From positions 1-50,363 of the forward strand of contig CAZUZS010000031.1 of NCBI GenBank assembly GCA_964624795.1: a DNA stretch of 50,363 bases, in the 5' to 3' direction. Origin of the DNA: CAZUZS01 sp964624795 (GTDB lineage Bacteria; Calditrichota; Calditrichia; RBG-13-44-9). Each line of letters starts with the position of its first letter. The first letter of the stretch is position 1. Of this stretch, positions 35,320 to 43,951 are shown piece after piece. Made by a program: the position numbers and the translations under genes. The notes under the pieces were generated by a model. That model was given only the letters and a program-made list of their open reading frames with translations, had not been told where the DNA came from and did not search any database.

Positions 35320-36459
35320 ATGGATAATCTGTTCAAAATAGCGATTGTGCTTATGGCAGGTGTTTTAATTTTCGGTTGCGGAAAGGCGCCGGAAACAAAA
35401 ATGAATGTTCAAAAAGAAACCTATGGTCAAATTGACGGGAAAACGGTGGACCTCTACACCCTGACTAACGCCAGCGGAGTGGAGATGCAGGTCTCTACCT
35501 ATGGTGGCATTGTGACATCGCTCAAGCTGCCGGACAAGAACGGCAACTTTGCCGATGTGGTGCTGGGATTCAACAACCTGGAAGGCTATGTCAAACAAAG
35601 CCCCTATTTCGGAGCCATTATCGGGCGCTATGGAAACCGCATTGCCAACGGGAAATTCACTTTGGACGGGCAAGAGTACACACTGGCGCAGAATAACGGC
35701 CCCAACAGCCTGCATGGCGGTCTGAGAGGTTTTGACAAGGTCGTTTGGGATGCGCAGCCGTTTACCGGCCAGGACAGTGTTGGCTTGATTTTGCACTACC
35801 TGAGCAAGGATGCCGAGGAAGGATTTCCCGGCAACCTGGATGTGACAGTCAAATATACGCTAACCAACGCTAATGCTTTCAGGATTGATTATGCGGCGGA
35901 AACCGACAAACCAACGATCTTAAATCTCACCAATCACACCTACTGGAATTTCGCCGGTGAGGGTTCCGGTGATATTCTGCGGCATGTGCTTATGTTGAAT
36001 GCCGATTCCTACACGCCTGTGGACGCCACTTTAATTCCCACCGGTGAAATTGAGCCGGTGGAAGGCACACCGATGGATTTCAGAACGCCCACGGCAATTG
36101 GAGCAAGAATCAACGCCGATTTCCAGCAGCTAAAATTTGCCGGCGGTTACGACCATAACTGGGTGCTCAATAAACCTGCTGAAGGGAAGTTATCCCTTGC
36201 TGCAACAGTCTACGAGCCAACCAGCGGACGTTTTATGCAGATTTATACTACTGAGCCGGGAATTCAGTTTTACAGCGGCAATTTCCTGGATGGCAGCATT
36301 ATCGGGAAAAGCGGCAAACCATACAATCACCGCGACGGCTTCTGCCTGGAAACCCAGCACTACCCGGATTCACCCAATCACCCGAACTTTCCATCGGTTG
36401 TGCTGCGGCCTGGTGAAAAATATGCAACCACTACGATTCACAAATTTTCTGTCCGGTAA
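35320..36459 (+). CDS. galM: Aldose 1-epimerase (galactose mutarotase), predicted lipoprotein
   Basis: A 379-aa mutarotase interconverting alpha and beta anomers of galactose and glucose. The catalytic His lies in NLTNHTYWNF and the catalytic Glu in CLETQHYPDSPNHP; the GRYGNRIANG and NGPNSLHGG motifs are also present. Unlike the cytoplasmic E. coli enzyme it has a signal peptide with a lipobox (LIFGC), so it should be a periplasmic or surface lipoprotein. The ATG at 35320 follows GAGGTG by 6 nt; a GTG nine bases earlier lies inside the ribosome binding site. Confidence 0.94.
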   Translation: MDNLFKIAIVLMAGVLIFGCGKAPETKMNVQKETYGQIDGKTVDLYTLTNASGVEMQVSTYGGIVTSLKLPDKNGNFADVVLGFNNLEGYVKQSPYFGAIIGRYGNRIANGKFTLDGQEYTLAQNNGPNSLHGGLRGFDKVVWDAQPFTGQDSVGLILHYLSKDAEEGFPGNLDVTVKYTLTNANAFRIDYAAETDKPTILNLTNHTYWNFAGEGSGDILRHVLMLNADSYTPVDATLIPTGEIEPVEGTPMDFRTPTAIGARINADFQQLKFAGGYDHNWVLNKPAEGKLSLAATVYEPTSGRFMQIYTTEPGIQFYSGNFLDGSIIGKSGKPYNHRDGFCLETQHYPDSPNHPNFPSVVLRPGEKYATTTIHKFSVR

Positions 36460-36496
36460 ACGGAATAAAGGTGTGTAACTACATAGCTTTCCTTTG

Positions 36497-36568
36497 GACG
36501 GGATGTGCAGGATAAAAATAGCCGGGTAACAGATTACTGATGTTGGTGTAAATCCCGTTCATCCCGTC
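36497..36568. repeat. Imperfect long inverted repeat downstream of galM
   Basis: GACGGGATGTGCAGGAT (36497-36513) matches the reverse complement of ATCCCGTTCATCCCGTC (36552-36568) at 14 of 17 positions. Repeats built from GGGAT/CAGGAT units are common multi-copy elements in bacterial intergenic DNA, so this may be a copy of a dispersed family. Confidence 0.5.
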
Positions 36569-36610
36569 TAAGGTTAAGGAAACACATATGTGATTAGGTC
36601 ATGCCAACGT

Positions 36611-36641
36611 AAAAAAGGCTGCCGTTGCCCTGAGAACAGCC
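36611..36641 (-). terminator. Possible leftward terminator in the galM-csp gap
   Basis: GGCTG/CAGCC stem (36617-36621 with 36637-36641), followed by TTTTTT on the minus strand. No minus-strand gene leads into it. It may end a small RNA or be fortuitous. Confidence 0.3.
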
Positions 36642-36839
36642 ATGACCTACGCCGGAAATCGAAGCGGCAAATCCGGCGATCCCCAAGAATGCAAATGCGC
36701 CTCATCTCCTGTTAACCATAGTCCTGCATGAAAATGGCTACTCCGCAAGTCACGCTGCAAATAGCGCGGCTGACTAAAAATCATCCACCACAAATTGTCG
36801 GATAGTAATAAAACTTATTACACAACCGTCATATAAATC

Positions 36840-36868
36840 TTGACAAAAATACAGAATATTTCTATATT
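36840..36868 (+). promoter_or_regulatory. Sigma-70 promoter of the cold-shock gene
   Basis: TTGACA (36840-36845), 17 bp, TATATT (36863-36868) on the plus strand. Transcription should begin near 36875, giving a leader of about 100 nt. A 17-bp palindrome GTAATAA-AAC-TTATTAC (36805-36821) lies just upstream. Confidence 0.82.
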
Positions 36869-36874
36869 CTTAAT

Positions 36875-36963
36875 AACTTGTGGATATTTCCTCCCTGTCA
36901 ACCTTGAATTAAAAATCCACAGGTTGTGCGCGACAGAGAGGATGAGTTTTTCATTAGCGGAGG
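36875..36963 (+). promoter_or_regulatory. Structured 5' leader of the cold-shock gene
   Basis: The first 11 nt of the predicted RNA (36875-36885) pair with 36915-36925 (one G-U). Inside the loop, CCTCCCTGTC (36890-36899) can pair with GACAGAGAGG (36932-36941, one mismatch), and its CCTCC part is complementary to the Shine-Dalgarno GGAGG (36959-36963). These pairings compete, as expected of a temperature-dependent switch like that of cspA. Confidence 0.55.
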
Positions 36964-36974
36964 TGTTTTGTTTT

Positions 36975-37184
36975 ATGCCCATTGGTACAGTAAAATGGTT
37001 CAATGAAAACAAAGGATGGGGTTTCATTGTGCCGGAAGAAGGCGGGGATGATATATTTGTTCATTACTCTGCGATCCAGGATTCAGGTTTCAAAACCCTG
37101 AAAGAAGGACAAAAAGTAAGTTTTGAACTGAAGCTGGGCAAGAATGGAAAATACCAGGCCAACGATGTGGTAAGCGCGGAGTGA
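36975..37184 (+). CDS. csp: Cold-shock domain protein (CspA family)
   Basis: A 69-aa single OB-fold nucleic-acid-binding protein acting as an RNA chaperone. Both motifs are intact: RNP1 as KGWGFI (residues about 13-18) and RNP2 as DIFVHY. Length and the start MPIGTVKWFN are typical. I take the ATG at 36975, with GGAGG 11 nt upstream; the frame is open further left but that part is the leader and promoter. A strong terminator follows the stop codon. Confidence 0.95.
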   Translation: MPIGTVKWFNENKGWGFIVPEEGGDDIFVHYSAIQDSGFKTLKEGQKVSFELKLGKNGKYQANDVVSAE

Positions 37185-37207
37185 AGTAAATCATCCTGAC
37201 TGACTTG

Positions 37208-37237
37208 ATCCCCGGCTTAGTCCGGGGATTTTTTTTT
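37208..37237 (+). terminator. Rho-independent terminator of the cold-shock gene
   Basis: 8-bp stem ATCCCCGG/CCGGGGAT (37208-37215 with 37222-37229), 6-nt loop, then nine T residues on the plus strand. The convergent permease gene ends just beyond. Confidence 0.93.
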
Positions 37238-37270
37238 GCTTTAAATTTGAAATTCGGCTTCAGGAAATTT

Positions 37271-38683
37271 TCAATTCATATTTTCTTTCTGCCGGGCCGG
37301 CGCAGCAGGGGCATGATTTTTTCTGAAATAGAAATAAAAAGGAATTCCAACAATGACCAAGCCCGCTCCGGCAATAGATTGGAGCGGGTGTTGAATAAGC
37401 GTATCCACCATTATCCACATCGAAACGCCTAAAAACACCAGCGGCGTAACAGGATAACCCCAGGCAGCATAAATGCCCGGCCGGATTCCATCCCGAAATC
37501 GCAGGATGAAATATGCCGCGCTGCTCAACGTTGCAAAACAGACCATTACGAACACCGTATAAGTCAACAACTGATTAAAACTCCCGCTTAGTATCAGCAG
37601 GGCCGTCCAGCCGAACTGGAGCCATAAAGCCACAGACGGACTGCCATGCCGGCGGTGCAGTCTCCCCGCCGCGCTCACGAATAATCCCTTTCGGCTCATG
37701 GCGTAGTAAATCCGGGAACCGGAGAGGATAGTTGCGTTTAGCGTGCTGAGAACCGCAACCATAATCATTATGGAGAAAAAAGCGGACCAGCCTGCGCCGC
37801 GCAAGTGCAGGAATGCCTGGTAGCCGATATCAACTACCCCATGCATCGCTGCTAAAGGCAGCGCGTAAAGATACAGCAGATTCAACATCAAATATATTAC
37901 AGCGACGGTGAGAATCCCTAACGAGAGTGCCCGTGGAATAACCCGTTCCGGTGTTTTTACCTCGCCGGCGATATATACGATTGCCGTCCAGCCGGCGTAT
38001 GTAAAATAGATTCCGATCAAAGCAACTCCCAGGTTCGAAATAAGATGTGCCGAATTCCGAAGCGGCAGGAAAGGTGCAAAATTTTGCCAATTCCCATTGC
38101 CGGAAAAAATGCCCAATATAAAAAAGGAGATCGCTACCAGCAGCCCGCCGACGGTGAAAATGTTTTGCCAGCGGCTCCCGGAACGGATTCCGCGAACGTT
38201 CAGATAGGTAAAGATGAGGGTTGTCAGTAGCGCGATGATCTTTAGGCCGGTCAATTTCAAATGGACCAGCGGAATGGCGTAGCTGAGATCTCTTGCGGCC
38301 TGGGGTGCGAAATTGAGCGCATAATGGGAAAATCCGGTAGCGATAGTGGCTATTGAGCCGGTGTAAGTGACTGCAAAGGCAGACCATCCGAATAAAAATC
38401 CGCCCAGCGGATGAAAGGCATGAGAGAGATAGTGGAAATCTCCGCCGGCTAGTGGGAAGCGCGAGGAAAGCTCTGCATACACAAAACCGCCGCAACTAAC
38501 AAAGATACCGCCCAACAGCCAGAGCAGCAACATGAAGCCGGCGGAAGGCACGTATTCGGAGACATAGCCGGTGGCGGTAAAAATCCCAATGCCGATAATA
38601 TTACCGACGATCAGAAAATAAGCATCCCGCAAGGAAAGTATGCGCGGCAGTTCCGAGGATCCGTTCACAGTTACTCCGGGCAT
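37271..38683 (-). CDS. APC superfamily amino acid permease
   Basis: A 470-aa polytopic inner-membrane transporter with about 12 transmembrane helices. The substrate-binding loop GIGIFTATG in helix 1 and the YAGW segment of helix 6 are those of the APC/LAT-type family. It probably imports or exchanges an amino acid; which one cannot be told. AAGGAG precedes the ATG by 10 nt. It converges with the cold-shock gene and appears monocistronic. Confidence 0.9.
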   Translation of the reverse strand: MPGVTVNGSSELPRILSLRDAYFLIVGNIIGIGIFTATGYVSEYVPSAGFMLLLWLLGGIFVSCGGFVYAELSSRFPLAGGDFHYLSHAFHPLGGFLFGWSAFAVTYTGSIATIATGFSHYALNFAPQAARDLSYAIPLVHLKLTGLKIIALLTTLIFTYLNVRGIRSGSRWQNIFTVGGLLVAISFFILGIFSGNGNWQNFAPFLPLRNSAHLISNLGVALIGIYFTYAGWTAIVYIAGEVKTPERVIPRALSLGILTVAVIYLMLNLLYLYALPLAAMHGVVDIGYQAFLHLRGAGWSAFFSIMIMVAVLSTLNATILSGSRIYYAMSRKGLFVSAAGRLHRRHGSPSVALWLQFGWTALLILSGSFNQLLTYTVFVMVCFATLSSAAYFILRFRDGIRPGIYAAWGYPVTPLVFLGVSMWIMVDTLIQHPLQSIAGAGLVIVGIPFYFYFRKNHAPAAPARQKENMN

Positions 38684-38839
38684 GGATTTTCGACTCCTTA
38701 AGGAAGTCCTGGCAAATCAGGTAAATGAAACGTGCACCCGACAGGATGGCAGTGCAGCCGTTACCGAATATCATCCCTCACATCAAATTTCCTAAAAAAT
38801 GCAGACAAAACAAAGGATGGAATTTTAGGAATCCGAGCG

Positions 38840-38864
38840 AAAAAGCGGAGGGAATGCCTTCCGC
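38840..38864 (-). terminator. Terminator of the outer-membrane cluster
   Basis: GCGGAGGG/CCTTCCGC stem (38845-38852 with 38857-38864, one mismatch) with a 4-nt loop, followed by TTTTT on the minus strand. It lies 57 bp past the last gene of the leftward cluster. Confidence 0.7.
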
Positions 38865-38921
38865 CGCTTTCAATCCATTCAACAAAGGTGCAAGCTTTCG
38901 GGTGGAGAAGCAGACGACCAG

Positions 38922-40040
38922 CTACTGGTTGGACAACTGGAACATCATAATACGATTGTTCCCGGTATCTGCTACATAGACGATCTGATCCTCGACGAAA
39001 GGCGTAATCGCGATCCCCTTGGGATTATTGAACATCCTCGGCCCTGAGCCGAAACCGAGTACGGCCTGAAGCTGTTTACCGGAAGAAGCAACAAACCGAT
39101 AGAAGCCGGGAAGATATTGCGTAGTACCCGGCTCGTAGCTTGATTTTCCGGCATCTACAATAAAGATATAGCCGTTACGATCTATCGCGACATCTTCCAG
39201 GTTCCAGAATTTGTCTGTGGCATAAATATCCGATCCGATTAAGCTTGTATTAGCGGTGAGGATTCTGTCGCCCTCGAAACTTCGGGTTGTTATATATTGG
39301 AATTTATATGCATTCTCGATCTGGCTTGTCCGGCCCTTTTGGGTAAACAAAAACTCGATAGTATTTTCTTTGCTTGAAATATCCAGGTACTCTTCGCGTA
39401 GCGATACAATTGAGGTAGGCGCTGTGACAGAAGAAAGCGCTGTTCCATTGGTAGTAAGCGAAGGTTCACGGATCTCTCCTTTAAATATATTATTGGAATA
39501 AAACTCATAAACAAAGCTTTGGGAGCTGTCTGCTGTGTCCACAACCGTTACGTAATATTCAAATCCGTTATAAACCGAGATTCCGGTAAACTGGCGGGTG
39601 GGCTTGCTGGCTTGCTCAAACACCGTTTCCACTGGAGCATTTCCCAGAATATGATTGGCCGCTACAAGATCGATTTTAAAAATCTTGTTGGTTTTATTGA
39701 CAACCAGTAATTGCAGACTGTCGTTCTGGGTGATTGCTTCCGGATGCGGAATCGCCTGCGATATCCCCTGGATACCGCCCCCCATATCCATCATAATGAT
39801 TTCGTTCGCCCCTGTATTACATACATAAACAAAGTTATCCACTCCTATATAAATATCAGCAGGCTGATTGAAGTGATACCCGTGTTCGTTGTCCAGGATT
39901 GGATTTAGCATATTATAAACAACTTTATTCAGATTCTTATAATCGGTAGGCGCTGTGGGTTCACCGATCTTATCATGACTGCACGAGAGTAGTACCAAAA
40001 AAGAGAAGAATAAGATAAAGAGACCTGTCCTAAGCATCAT
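38922..40040 (-). CDS. NHL/beta-propeller-type lipoprotein
   Basis: A 372-aa lipoprotein with a signal peptide and lipobox LLSC (Cys20). The mature part has repeated segments of the NHL type: FNQPADIYIGVDNFVYVCNTG, DVAIDRNGYIFIVDAGKS and NPKGIAITPFVEDQIVYVADTGNNRIM. These suggest a six-bladed propeller used for protein or ligand binding. AAGGA lies 6 nt before the ATG. It is the last gene of the cluster, 37 bp after the PorV-like gene. Function unknown; a surface partner of the TonB-dependent receptor is an inference from position. Confidence 0.82.
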   Translation of the reverse strand: MMLRTGLFILFFSFLVLLSCSHDKIGEPTAPTDYKNLNKVVYNMLNPILDNEHGYHFNQPADIYIGVDNFVYVCNTGANEIIMMDMGGGIQGISQAIPHPEAITQNDSLQLLVVNKTNKIFKIDLVAANHILGNAPVETVFEQASKPTRQFTGISVYNGFEYYVTVVDTADSSQSFVYEFYSNNIFKGEIREPSLTTNGTALSSVTAPTSIVSLREEYLDISSKENTIEFLFTQKGRTSQIENAYKFQYITTRSFEGDRILTANTSLIGSDIYATDKFWNLEDVAIDRNGYIFIVDAGKSSYEPGTTQYLPGFYRFVASSGKQLQAVLGFGSGPRMFNNPKGIAITPFVEDQIVYVADTGNNRIMMFQLSNQ

Positions 40041-40077
40041 TGTTTTTCCTTATTGAATTGAATAGAGAGCAAAAATT

Positions 40078-41067
40078 CTAGAACTCCAACTGAAGTGCAA
40101 ACCGGTTTAAATAACCTAACCGCCCAAAATTGGTAAAGGAGTAATCCATCCCCAAGTCAGCCAATTTCATGGGAAGGCGCACACCAAATCCCAATGAAAA
40201 ATCTTCCTCTATCCGTCCGGTTATATAGCCGCCCCGCAGTGCGAAGAGCTGCTTCCACCAATATTCCACTCCCAGATTCAAATTCTCAGAATTATCGTTG
40301 GGGTGGTTCAATTGAATGGATGCGGTAAGGGTATTGTAATCGTTCTTTATGAAATCGGCAGCAAGTCCGATACGGAAGAGAATAGGCGGTGGAAATTTTT
40401 GAAACTCACTCACTTCAACGTATTCATTATTCAGATTCTTGTACTCGAAACTACCGGCGGGAGCCATGTCCTTCCCGAAGTTGGTTATTGTTACCGCGAA
40501 ACGCGTGGATCGCCAACCGGTTTTGTAATAGGTTCCCAAGTCGAAAAGCACAGAACGCATGGTGAGCTCCGCCAGGGTCTCCTGCATGTATTTTACTGAT
40601 ATCCCGAAGCTGAATTTATCGGTCATATTCCGACCGTAAGAGAGGCTTGCCAGCGCATCCGAATAGCTGAAATAATTCCCTGTCCCATAAGGATAGAGCT
40701 CGGTCGTCTCTTCCATATCTGCGGTGTGCAGATAGGTAATCGCGAAGCCGAGTGCGTCGCTTGGAGTGAGATGGTAAACAAGACCGGCATATTCCAACTG
40801 GATATCCACAAACCAGCGGGTAGTGGAAAAGAACACATTGTTTTTGGTAAACTGGGTAATTCCTGCCGGATTATAATAAAGGGCCTCAGCATCGTTCGCA
40901 ACGGCGATGTATGCCTGTCCCATCCCTTCCGCTCGCGGGCCTACCCCAATTTTCAGAAACTGCGCAGCAGATGTGCCCGCCCGTTGGCCCCCGAGATTGG
41001 GGAGAAGCTGGGCGGTTGCAGAACTGATGATCAAAAATGAAACAAGTATGGACAGAAGTAATCTCAT
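40078..41067 (-). CDS. PorV/PorQ-like outer-membrane beta-barrel protein
   Basis: A 329-aa protein with a signal peptide (about residues 1-19) and the family hallmark at the mature N-terminus: AQFLKIGVGPRAEGMGQAYIAVANDAEALYYNPAG. The rest is alternating beta-barrel sequence ending in a hydrophobic-aromatic strand (RFALQLEF). PorV homologues shuttle type IX cargo or act as FadL-like barrels. The ATG at 41067 with GAGGA upstream is preferred; the frame open to 41250 overlaps the receptor gene. It lies 19 bp after the TonB-dependent receptor gene. Confidence 0.9.
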   Translation of the reverse strand: MRLLLSILVSFLIISSATAQLLPNLGGQRAGTSAAQFLKIGVGPRAEGMGQAYIAVANDAEALYYNPAGITQFTKNNVFFSTTRWFVDIQLEYAGLVYHLTPSDALGFAITYLHTADMEETTELYPYGTGNYFSYSDALASLSYGRNMTDKFSFGISVKYMQETLAELTMRSVLFDLGTYYKTGWRSTRFAVTITNFGKDMAPAGSFEYKNLNNEYVEVSEFQKFPPPILFRIGLAADFIKNDYNTLTASIQLNHPNDNSENLNLGVEYWWKQLFALRGGYITGRIEEDFSLGFGVRLPMKLADLGMDYSFTNFGRLGYLNRFALQLEF

Positions 41068-41086
41068 TTCTTCCTCAAGTTTAACT

Positions 41087-43939
41087 TTAAAACTCAACAG
41101 AGAAGCCAAAACGAATGTGACGCGGCTCTTTGTAGCGCGCCGGATTGAAAGGATATGGTTCTGAAATCGGGTAAAAACGATCCGGGTAAAGAGGATCATT
41201 CCAACTAATGGGCGTCGGGTCCCCGGCTTCGTAGGCACGCCCCGTGACATTATCGATGATGTTCGAGTTCTGTCGGTTTAGCAGGTTGGTAATTTCAAGG
41301 GTGAAGGTGTAGCGCAGCCCCGCCCAGTCAAAAAATTTCCTAAAACTTAAATCCGCCCACTGCCAGTAATCTCCCAGCTTGCTGTATCGCAGGGTCTGGT
41401 CTACAGCAGTTGTGTAAACCGGACGCCCATCTTCAGGGCGATAATAATTGAATTCAGCAGGAGTGTAACGCCTTCCGGCCATTCCAAACCACCGGAAATT
41501 CAAATTCCAGTCGTCAAAAAGTTTCAGCCCGAAGACCCGTGGAGCCCTTCCCTTGGGAACCCGGTAATTCAGATTGAAAGAGATCTGCCAGGGTCGATCC
41601 CACACTGCATAGGTTTCTTTAATCGGCTCTTCATTGATGCTGCCTTCCGCAACCAAAAGGCCGATGTCGGGTGAAGAAGATTTGGTGGTCGTGATGGAAT
41701 AAGAGCCGTTTATATTGCCGTAAAGGTAATTTCCGATGCGGGTCTTGAATTCGGCTTCCACGCCACGCGAACGAGCATAATCCAAATTGATATAGAATAT
41801 AGCCGACCCGACGCGGGGAATCCCCTGGATAGTCGTGGTCTGCACATAATCGAATATATCTTTATAATACGCTGTCACGTTTATCACATTGTTCTGGTTG
41901 AACTGATGCCGCAAACCCAGCTCATAGATGACCGAGGTTTCGGGATTAAGATTAGGATTGCCGAATTTCTGGTAAGCAGATTTAGAACTGATCCCGGCTA
42001 ACTTGGCATATACAAATTGCGGTCTGGGACGCTTGGAAAAATGTCCGTAATTAAAGAACAGCATCTCGTTATCGGAAATGGGATGAGACACTCCTAAACG
42101 CGGCATCAGTCGCAACTTGTAGCGGTTGCCAAACAGCTTGAAGGTATTATCTTTGTACTGTTGGCGCATTGTAGACGTCAACAGGTTGGTAGTATCCTCA
42201 ATTGCTCGATCCACAAATTTGCCGGGCATCCAGTAGTCCAAACGCAGTCCCGCATTTAAATAAAATCCTTCAAATTTAATATTGTCCTGTGCATAAAAAG
42301 CGCCATCGGCCGGATACACCCTGTAAATATCCTGGGTGGATCCCAGGCCACCTTCCAGCCAGGGATCCACTATATCGATCATCTGCATCTCTTTAAATGC
42401 TGCTTCGAAGCCGCCTTTAAGCGTATGGATTTTTGCTACATTGCTGGTGATATTTCCCTTTAAGGTGTACCACTCAACAAAGTGATCGTGCCAGAATGTA
42501 GCATTCCCATAATCATAAAAACCATCTCCGGGAATAACGCGCACCTTAGTGGAATCGTTGCTGGGTGTGTAGTATTCAACAGGAAGGCGTGTCACATCAA
42601 TCGGTTTGCGGTAAGAGGTCCAGGGCTGTCCATTCCAGTCGGAACGTAGATGCGCCCAATATTGGCTTAACTGCAATTCATAAAAGGTAGTTTTATTGAG
42701 CGTATGCAGCCAATGGAGTGAAATTTGTTCGTTATCGTGTGTGTAGGTATTAAAAATGCCTAAGTTCTGTGAATATGAGTATGGAAAGCCGGGGCCCGGT
42801 TCCACATATTCCAGAGTCGTCTGTAAAGATTGTGTGTTCTGGTTAATTGCTATCGATCTGTTATAGGAAAAAGTGAGTGCATGAGTCGCATTAAGTTGCC
42901 ATCGCAGCTTTAGAAGTCCCGACCAGTTATTGTCTTCGCGGGGCGCTAGCGAGGTAGGCGTGAGAATATCGCTCCCAAAAAGTCTTAAAGTCGGAGAGAT
43001 GGAAGAGTACAGTTGTGGCGCCGTCTTACGTGTATAATCGTCCGAAATCTGACCATAGAAATTGACGAAAAAATAGAGTTTGCCGGGGAGCCTTAATCCA
43101 ATAGGCTTCAATAAGCCGTTAGAAATAGGTTCCGGACCACCTAAATTGAATTCATAGATGTCGGAATTAAAACTCCACGGTTTATCCCGGAGCATACCGA
43201 AATTATCGCTTTTATAGGATGCGTACCCTTCAAAGCGGTCAGAGCCGGATTTTGTCTTTACATTAATGATACCAGAAGTAGCCTGCCCATACTCCGCCTG
43301 AAAACCACCAGTGATTACTTCCACTTCCTCTATGGCATTGGCGCTGATATTCAAGCCAAATCCGGTTCCGGAGAGCGGGTCCTGCACCGAAATTCCATCT
43401 AACATATATTGGGCTTCATAGGTTCTGCCACCCCTGATGTGGATCTCATCATCCTGTTTCACGACCCCCACCTGCGTTGCAACTACGTCCTTCACATCTT
43501 CCACAACCTGGTTGGCAATATCATGGCTGGTGACTGTCCGTGCAGTATTCGTTTCATCAAGCTCAATCAGTGGTTTCTCCCCGATTACCACAATATCCTG
43601 CCCAAGCGCCAGGGCTGTAGACTCCATATCCAGATTAATTGTAGCCGTCTTTCCCGCTTCAATCTTTACTCCCGTTTTCTTGATAACTTTATAGCCGATA
43701 TAACTGACTTCCAACGTATATTCACCCGGTTTAATATCCTGAATCAGGTAAAAACCGTCTTCGTCGGTGGAAGCGCCAAGATAAGTGCCCATCACAAGGA
43801 TATTCACACCAATCAACGGTTCATGATTTTCGGCATCTTTAATAACACCGCGCAGGGTTCCGTTTTCCGGGCTTTGGCCAAACATCATGCCTGAGAAGAG
43901 AAGTAGGATTGACAATAGATTTGGTAACAATCTTTTCAT
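41087..43939 (-). CDS. TonB-dependent receptor with carboxypeptidase-regulatory-like N-domain
   Basis: A 950-aa outer-membrane receptor. A signal peptide (residues 1-21) is followed by a carboxypeptidase-regulatory-like domain (about 25-110) and the plug domain with HIRGGRTYEAQYMLDGISVQD and GGFQAEYGQATSGIINV-type motifs. A large 22-strand barrel ends in the aromatic strand RFGFSVEF. This architecture is that of the SusC/CirA-like receptors of FCB bacteria, although no SusD partner is present. The ligand is unknown. It would be energised by TonB/ExbBD, encoded at 16.8-19.6 kb. It starts 12 bp after the lipoprotein gene. Confidence 0.94.
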   Translation of the reverse strand: MKRLLPNLLSILLLFSGMMFGQSPENGTLRGVIKDAENHEPLIGVNILVMGTYLGASTDEDGFYLIQDIKPGEYTLEVSYIGYKVIKKTGVKIEAGKTATINLDMESTALALGQDIVVIGEKPLIELDETNTARTVTSHDIANQVVEDVKDVVATQVGVVKQDDEIHIRGGRTYEAQYMLDGISVQDPLSGTGFGLNISANAIEEVEVITGGFQAEYGQATSGIINVKTKSGSDRFEGYASYKSDNFGMLRDKPWSFNSDIYEFNLGGPEPISNGLLKPIGLRLPGKLYFFVNFYGQISDDYTRKTAPQLYSSISPTLRLFGSDILTPTSLAPREDNNWSGLLKLRWQLNATHALTFSYNRSIAINQNTQSLQTTLEYVEPGPGFPYSYSQNLGIFNTYTHDNEQISLHWLHTLNKTTFYELQLSQYWAHLRSDWNGQPWTSYRKPIDVTRLPVEYYTPSNDSTKVRVIPGDGFYDYGNATFWHDHFVEWYTLKGNITSNVAKIHTLKGGFEAAFKEMQMIDIVDPWLEGGLGSTQDIYRVYPADGAFYAQDNIKFEGFYLNAGLRLDYWMPGKFVDRAIEDTTNLLTSTMRQQYKDNTFKLFGNRYKLRLMPRLGVSHPISDNEMLFFNYGHFSKRPRPQFVYAKLAGISSKSAYQKFGNPNLNPETSVIYELGLRHQFNQNNVINVTAYYKDIFDYVQTTTIQGIPRVGSAIFYINLDYARSRGVEAEFKTRIGNYLYGNINGSYSITTTKSSSPDIGLLVAEGSINEEPIKETYAVWDRPWQISFNLNYRVPKGRAPRVFGLKLFDDWNLNFRWFGMAGRRYTPAEFNYYRPEDGRPVYTTAVDQTLRYSKLGDYWQWADLSFRKFFDWAGLRYTFTLEITNLLNRQNSNIIDNVTGRAYEAGDPTPISWNDPLYPDRFYPISEPYPFNPARYKEPRHIRFGFSVEF

Positions 43940-43951
43940 TACAGGACCTGC

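Larger units (their letters stand above)
36460..36839. other. Non-coding region rich in inverted repeats between galM and the cold-shock gene
   Basis: No convincing gene. From left to right it has a long imperfect inverted repeat (36497-36568), a terminator-like hairpin with U-tract on the minus strand (36611-36641), and a CGCCGGA/TCCGGCG stem (36650-36678). A bulged 10-bp hairpin (36748-36775) and a 17-bp palindrome (36805-36821) directly upstream of the cold-shock promoter follow. A leftward small RNA ending at 36611 is possible. Confidence 0.45.

Noticed and set aside
36611..36680. Riboswitch (TPP or cyclic-di-GMP type) in the galM-csp gap
   Set aside because: A CTGAGA string and a few stems are present, but the conserved cores of these riboswitches are missing.
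36594..36701. Remnant of an ATP synthase c-subunit
   Set aside because: The Gly/Ala-rich translation is only superficially like that family and has no start codon or carboxylate-bearing second helix.
36840..36974. N-terminal extension of the cold-shock protein frame
   Set aside because: The stretch is the promoter and structured leader; the conserved protein starts at 36975 with its own GGAGG.
36818..37027. 69-codon minus-strand open frame over the cold-shock start
   Set aside because: Runs antisense through the promoter and leader of a real cold-shock gene and lacks family features.
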